This document shows, one piece after another, positions 59,599-61,726 of a stretch of 61,726 nt of DNA. The position numbers and the translations under genes were made by a program. Positions within the stretch are counted from its first letter, which is position 1; each line of letters opens with the position of its first letter. The notes beneath the pieces were generated by a model that had not been told where the DNA came from, made no database searches, and saw only the letters and a list, made by a program, of their open reading frames with translations. This stretch comes from Nonomuraea jiangxiensis (GTDB lineage Bacteria > Actinomycetota > Actinomycetes > Streptosporangiales > Streptosporangiaceae), in assembly GCF_900099965.1 (NCBI RefSeq), contig NZ_FNDJ01000046.1, forward strand, positions 1-61,726. Reading direction: 5' to 3'.

Positions 59599-59754
59599 GT
59601 CGATCACATACACTTAGACGTTCGGTGGGCCGCCCAGTCGCGACCATCGGGAAATCCGCACAACGGACCGCCGCCACGGCCCCTGGACAGGGTGCCACAG
59701 CGGACGGCGGGCCGATGGCCGGGTCTCTTGTTGGGTCAAGGGCGGCCTCCGACA

Positions 59755-59782
59755 TGTCAGGGCCGCGTCCGCGACCCTGACA
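59755..59782 (+). promoter_or_regulatory. Hairpin in the rplK leader
   Basis: tgtcaggg (59755-59762) pairs with ccctgaca (59775-59782) in the 215-bp gap between nusG and rplK, 31 bp before the rplK ATG. It may belong to leader-based control of the L11-L1 operon or protect the transcript; an L1-binding motif was not identified. Confidence 0.45.
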
Positions 59783-59813
59783 GGCATCGCAATCAGGACC
59801 CGGAGAAGGACAA

Positions 59814-60245
59814 ATGCCTCCGAAGAAGAAAATCGCCGCACTGGTCAAGGTGCAGTTGCCTGCCGGCCAGGCCACCCCCGCGCCGCCGGTCGGTACTGCG
59901 CTCGGCCCCCACGGCGTCAACATCATGGACTTCGTCAAGCAGTACAACGCTGCGACGGAGGCCCAGCGGGGCAACATCATCCCCGTTGAGATCACCATTT
60001 TCGAGGACCGCAGCTTCACCTTCGTCACGAAGACGCCGCCGGCGCCCGAGCTGATCAAGAAGGCCCTCGGTCTCGACAAGGGCAGCGCGGTCCCGCACCG
60101 CGACAAGGTCGGCAAGCTCAGCCGCGAGCAGCTCCGCAGCATCGCGGAGACGAAGATGCCCGACCTCAACGCCAACGACGTCGAGGCGGCCGAGAAGATC
60201 ATCGCCGGCACCGCCCGGTCGATGGGCATCACCGTCGCCGACTGA
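59814..60245 (+). CDS. rplK: 50S ribosomal protein L11
   Basis: 143 residues from ATG with ggagaagga upstream. Typical L11: KKIAALVKVQLPAGQATPAP, VGTALGPHGVNIMDFVKQYN, FVTKTPPAPELIKKALGLDK and SREQLRSIAETKMPDLNAND. It forms the GTPase-associated stalk base with 23S rRNA. Followed 67 bp later by rplA. Confidence 0.97.
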   Translation: MPPKKKIAALVKVQLPAGQATPAPPVGTALGPHGVNIMDFVKQYNAATEAQRGNIIPVEITIFEDRSFTFVTKTPPAPELIKKALGLDKGSAVPHRDKVGKLSREQLRSIAETKMPDLNANDVEAAEKIIAGTARSMGITVAD

Positions 60246-60312
60246 CACCCTTTCCACCCGTGGGAGGGCCCGTGAGAGAAACCGGGCCCCGCTACCACTC
60301 AGGAGTCAAGCA

Positions 60313-61032
60313 ATGAAGCGCAGCAAAGCGCACAAGGACGCGACCACCAAGGTCGACCGCGACAAGCTCTACTCACCCGTTGACGCCGCGAAGCTGGCCA
60401 AGGAGACGTCGACCACCAAGTTCGACGCCACCGTCGAGGTCGCGCTGCGGCTGGGTGTCGACCCTCGCAAGGCCGACCAGATCGTGCGCGGCACGGTCAA
60501 CCTCCCGCACGGCACCGGCAAGACCGCCCGGGTCCTGGTCTTCGCGACCGGTGACCGTGCCGAGGCAGCCCGCGAGGCGGGCGCCGACATCGTCGGCGCC
60601 GACGAGCTGATCGACGACATCTCCAAGGGCAACCGGCTCGGCGAGTTCGACGCCGTGGTGGCCACGCCCGACCTGATGGGCAAGGTCGGCCGGCTGGGCC
60701 GCGTGCTCGGCCCGCGCGGCCTCATGCCCAACCCGAAGACCGGCACGGTGACGCCCGACGTCGCCAAGGCCGTGACGGAGATCAAGGGCGGCAAGATCGA
60801 GTTCCGCACCGACCGGCAGGCCAACCTGCACTTCATCATCGGCAAGACGTCCTTCGACGAGCGCAAGCTCGTGGAGAACTACGCTGCCGCGCTGGACGAG
60901 GTGCTGCGTCTCAAGCCGTCGGCGGCCAAGGGCCGTTACCTGAAGAAGGTCACGTTCTCCACGACGATGGGCCCCGGCGTCCCCGTTGACCCGAACCTGA
61001 CCCGCGGCCTGACCGCCGACCTCGACGGCTGA
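60313..61032 (+). CDS. rplA: 50S ribosomal protein L1
   Basis: 239 residues from ATG with aggag upstream. Motifs are VDPRKADQIVRGTVNLPHGT, LGRVLGPRGLMPNPKTGTVT and EFRTDRQANLHFIIGKTSFD. It binds 23S rRNA near the E site and in many bacteria represses its own operon. A strong terminator follows. In most relatives rplJ-rplL come next; here an IS4 transposase intervenes. Confidence 0.97.
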   Translation: MKRSKAHKDATTKVDRDKLYSPVDAAKLAKETSTTKFDATVEVALRLGVDPRKADQIVRGTVNLPHGTGKTARVLVFATGDRAEAAREAGADIVGADELIDDISKGNRLGEFDAVVATPDLMGKVGRLGRVLGPRGLMPNPKTGTVTPDVAKAVTEIKGGKIEFRTDRQANLHFIIGKTSFDERKLVENYAAALDEVLRLKPSAAKGRYLKKVTFSTTMGPGVPVDPNLTRGLTADLDG

Positions 61033-61045
61033 CCGTGTGTTTTTG

Positions 61046-61082
61046 GCCCCGCCCGTTTTGGGCGGGGCTTTTTTTCTTTTTT
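61046..61082 (+). terminator. Rho-independent terminator after rplA
   Basis: gccccgccc (61046-61054) pairs with gggcggggc (61060-61068), loop gtttt, then a long T-run (ttttttt-c-tttttt). It is the clearest intrinsic terminator in the window. Confidence 0.95.
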
Positions 61083-61122
61083 CCTGTTACGGCAAGCCGT
61101 GGCGACCGCAATGCCAGGAACT

Positions 61123-61726
61123 TTAGGGGTCTGGCGCGGCGGTTGTCTGTGGTGTTCGCGCTGGTGGAGCGAGCTTTCGCTGATGAGGTTGAGGGTGAAG
61201 GACGGTGAGGGTGTAGGTGGCGTTGCGTGCTATGGGGGTGGTGTGTTGATGCCGTGAGGGATAGGAGCCGAAGACCTTCCACAGGGCGCGGGGATAGATG
61301 CGGCCGAGGCGGTACGGGTTGAGGTGGCGGGGATCGAGGATGGTGGCTTCGATATCGGCCAGGGTGGTTGCCGGGTGGGTGTGGGCGATTCGGACGGCGT
61401 TCAGGGTGCGGGTGAAGCTGATGCGGTCGGGGTCGAGGCGGCCGGCGGCGGCGTGGACGATGACCCAGCGGATGGCTTGGTAGACGATGAGGTAGGCGTA
61501 GGTCTCCTGCCGCACGGTGTCGGGGTGCTGGGCGCGCAGGAGGCGGTGGCTTCCGCGGAGGCGGGTCTTCAGCTCGGCGAGGCTGGTTTCGCAGCACCAG
61601 CGTTCGGCGTAGGTGGCGGTCAGGGCCTGGGCGGGGTAGGTGTGGTGGTCGATCAGGGTGGTCACCAGCTGGTACGGCTCGGTGCGGGTGGTGCCGTCGT
61701 CGAGTGTGATGGTGATCAGGCAGATG
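61123..61726 (-). CDS. IS4-family transposase, C-terminal part (runs off the window)
   Basis: At least 200 codons are open to the window edge. The visible part starts with ICLITITLDDGTT and LVTTLIDHHTYPAQALTATY and contains the YREK-like signature AERWCCETSLAELKTRLRGS (catalytic Glu, E in CCETS...), then RAQHPDTVRQETYAYLIVYQ. It ends with a Pro/Gln/Thr-rich tail. It lies about 90 bp past the rplA stop. The insertion-sequence end could not be fixed because the inverted repeat is not evident. Confidence 0.82.
   Translation of the reverse strand, partial: ICLITITLDDGTTRTEPYQLVTTLIDHHTYPAQALTATYAERWCCETSLAELKTRLRGSHRLLRAQHPDTVRQETYAYLIVYQAIRWVIVHAAAGRLDPDRISFTRTLNAVRIAHTHPATTLADIEATILDPRHLNPYRLGRIYPRALWKVFGSYPSRHQHTTPIARNATYTLTVLHPQPHQRKLAPPARTPQTTAAPDP

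Noticed and set aside
59599..59813. L1-binding regulatory site in the rplK leader
   Set aside because: A hairpin is present, but the L1-site consensus was not recognised, so only the hairpin is reported.

Overview
The window is high-GC actinobacterial DNA, most likely from a Streptosporangiaceae genome such as Nonomuraea. The pointers are the tRNA-Trp-secE-nusG-rplK-rplA order, the frequent GTG/TTG starts, the class F sortases, IdeR/DtxR, PadR, YtrA-type GntR and CGNR regulators, and a large secreted GH87-type glucanase. The genus assignment is inference.

Left part (1-12.3 kb) is a worn accessory region. It opens with a complete ISAs1-family element (1-1366) whose right end truncates a HEAT-like gene. 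It also holds two degenerate tRNA-like sequences with intact 3' ends (Thr-like and Gly-like), a tyrosine-integrase C-terminal scrap, an IS5-type transposase fragment, several orphan immunity-like or uncharacterised genes (SMI1/KNR4, DUF6461-like), and a GntR-ABC transporter operon reduced by deletion to the regulator plus an ATPase-permease fusion scrap. A 1204-residue secreted GH87-like glucanase with its own terminator sits inside this region.

12.3-20.5 kb carries small regulatory and enzyme modules: two DHFR-fold proteins, a TIGR01777 epimerase, a CPBP protease-RDD-PadR operon divergent from a NUDIX gene across a 17-bp-arm palindrome, a methyltransferase/CGNR regulator divergent pair, a D-2-hydroxyacid dehydrogenase, a 35-residue ORF with its own hairpin, and a ClpX-type zinc-finger gene. 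A GT2 glycosyltransferase (20.8 kb) and a CbiMN-CbiQ-CbiO cobalt/nickel ECF transporter (22.7-25.2 kb) follow.

25-38 kb is more conserved: STAS anti-anti-sigma factor, SDR and crotonase pair, rhomboid, SerC, citrate synthase, PdxH, an MFS exporter, a UdgX-type DNA glycosylase, IdeR/DtxR, a PAS-GAF-PP2C-HATPase sensor phosphatase, an alpha/beta hydrolase and an acyl-CoA dehydrogenase. 38.6-43.0 kb is the most distinctive locus. It contains two consecutive substrate plus class F sortase pairs whose substrates share a TPxxGxDTG C-terminal signal. Thiolase, a short Pro/Arg-rich ORF, an Lrp/AsnC regulator with a divergent permease, and a second acyl-CoA dehydrogenase follow.

49-52.3 kb encodes a carbohydrate ABC importer whose promoter carries two DasR-like (dre) palindromes, suggesting control by amino-sugar status. 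52.3-58.2 kb holds a methyltransferase, an ECF sigma factor with an overlapping membrane partner, adenosine deaminase, two small secreted proteins, a 31-bp tandem repeat and an aspartate aminotransferase. The window ends in tRNA-Trp, secE, nusG, rplK, rplA and a strong terminator, followed at once by an IS4-type transposase running off the edge.
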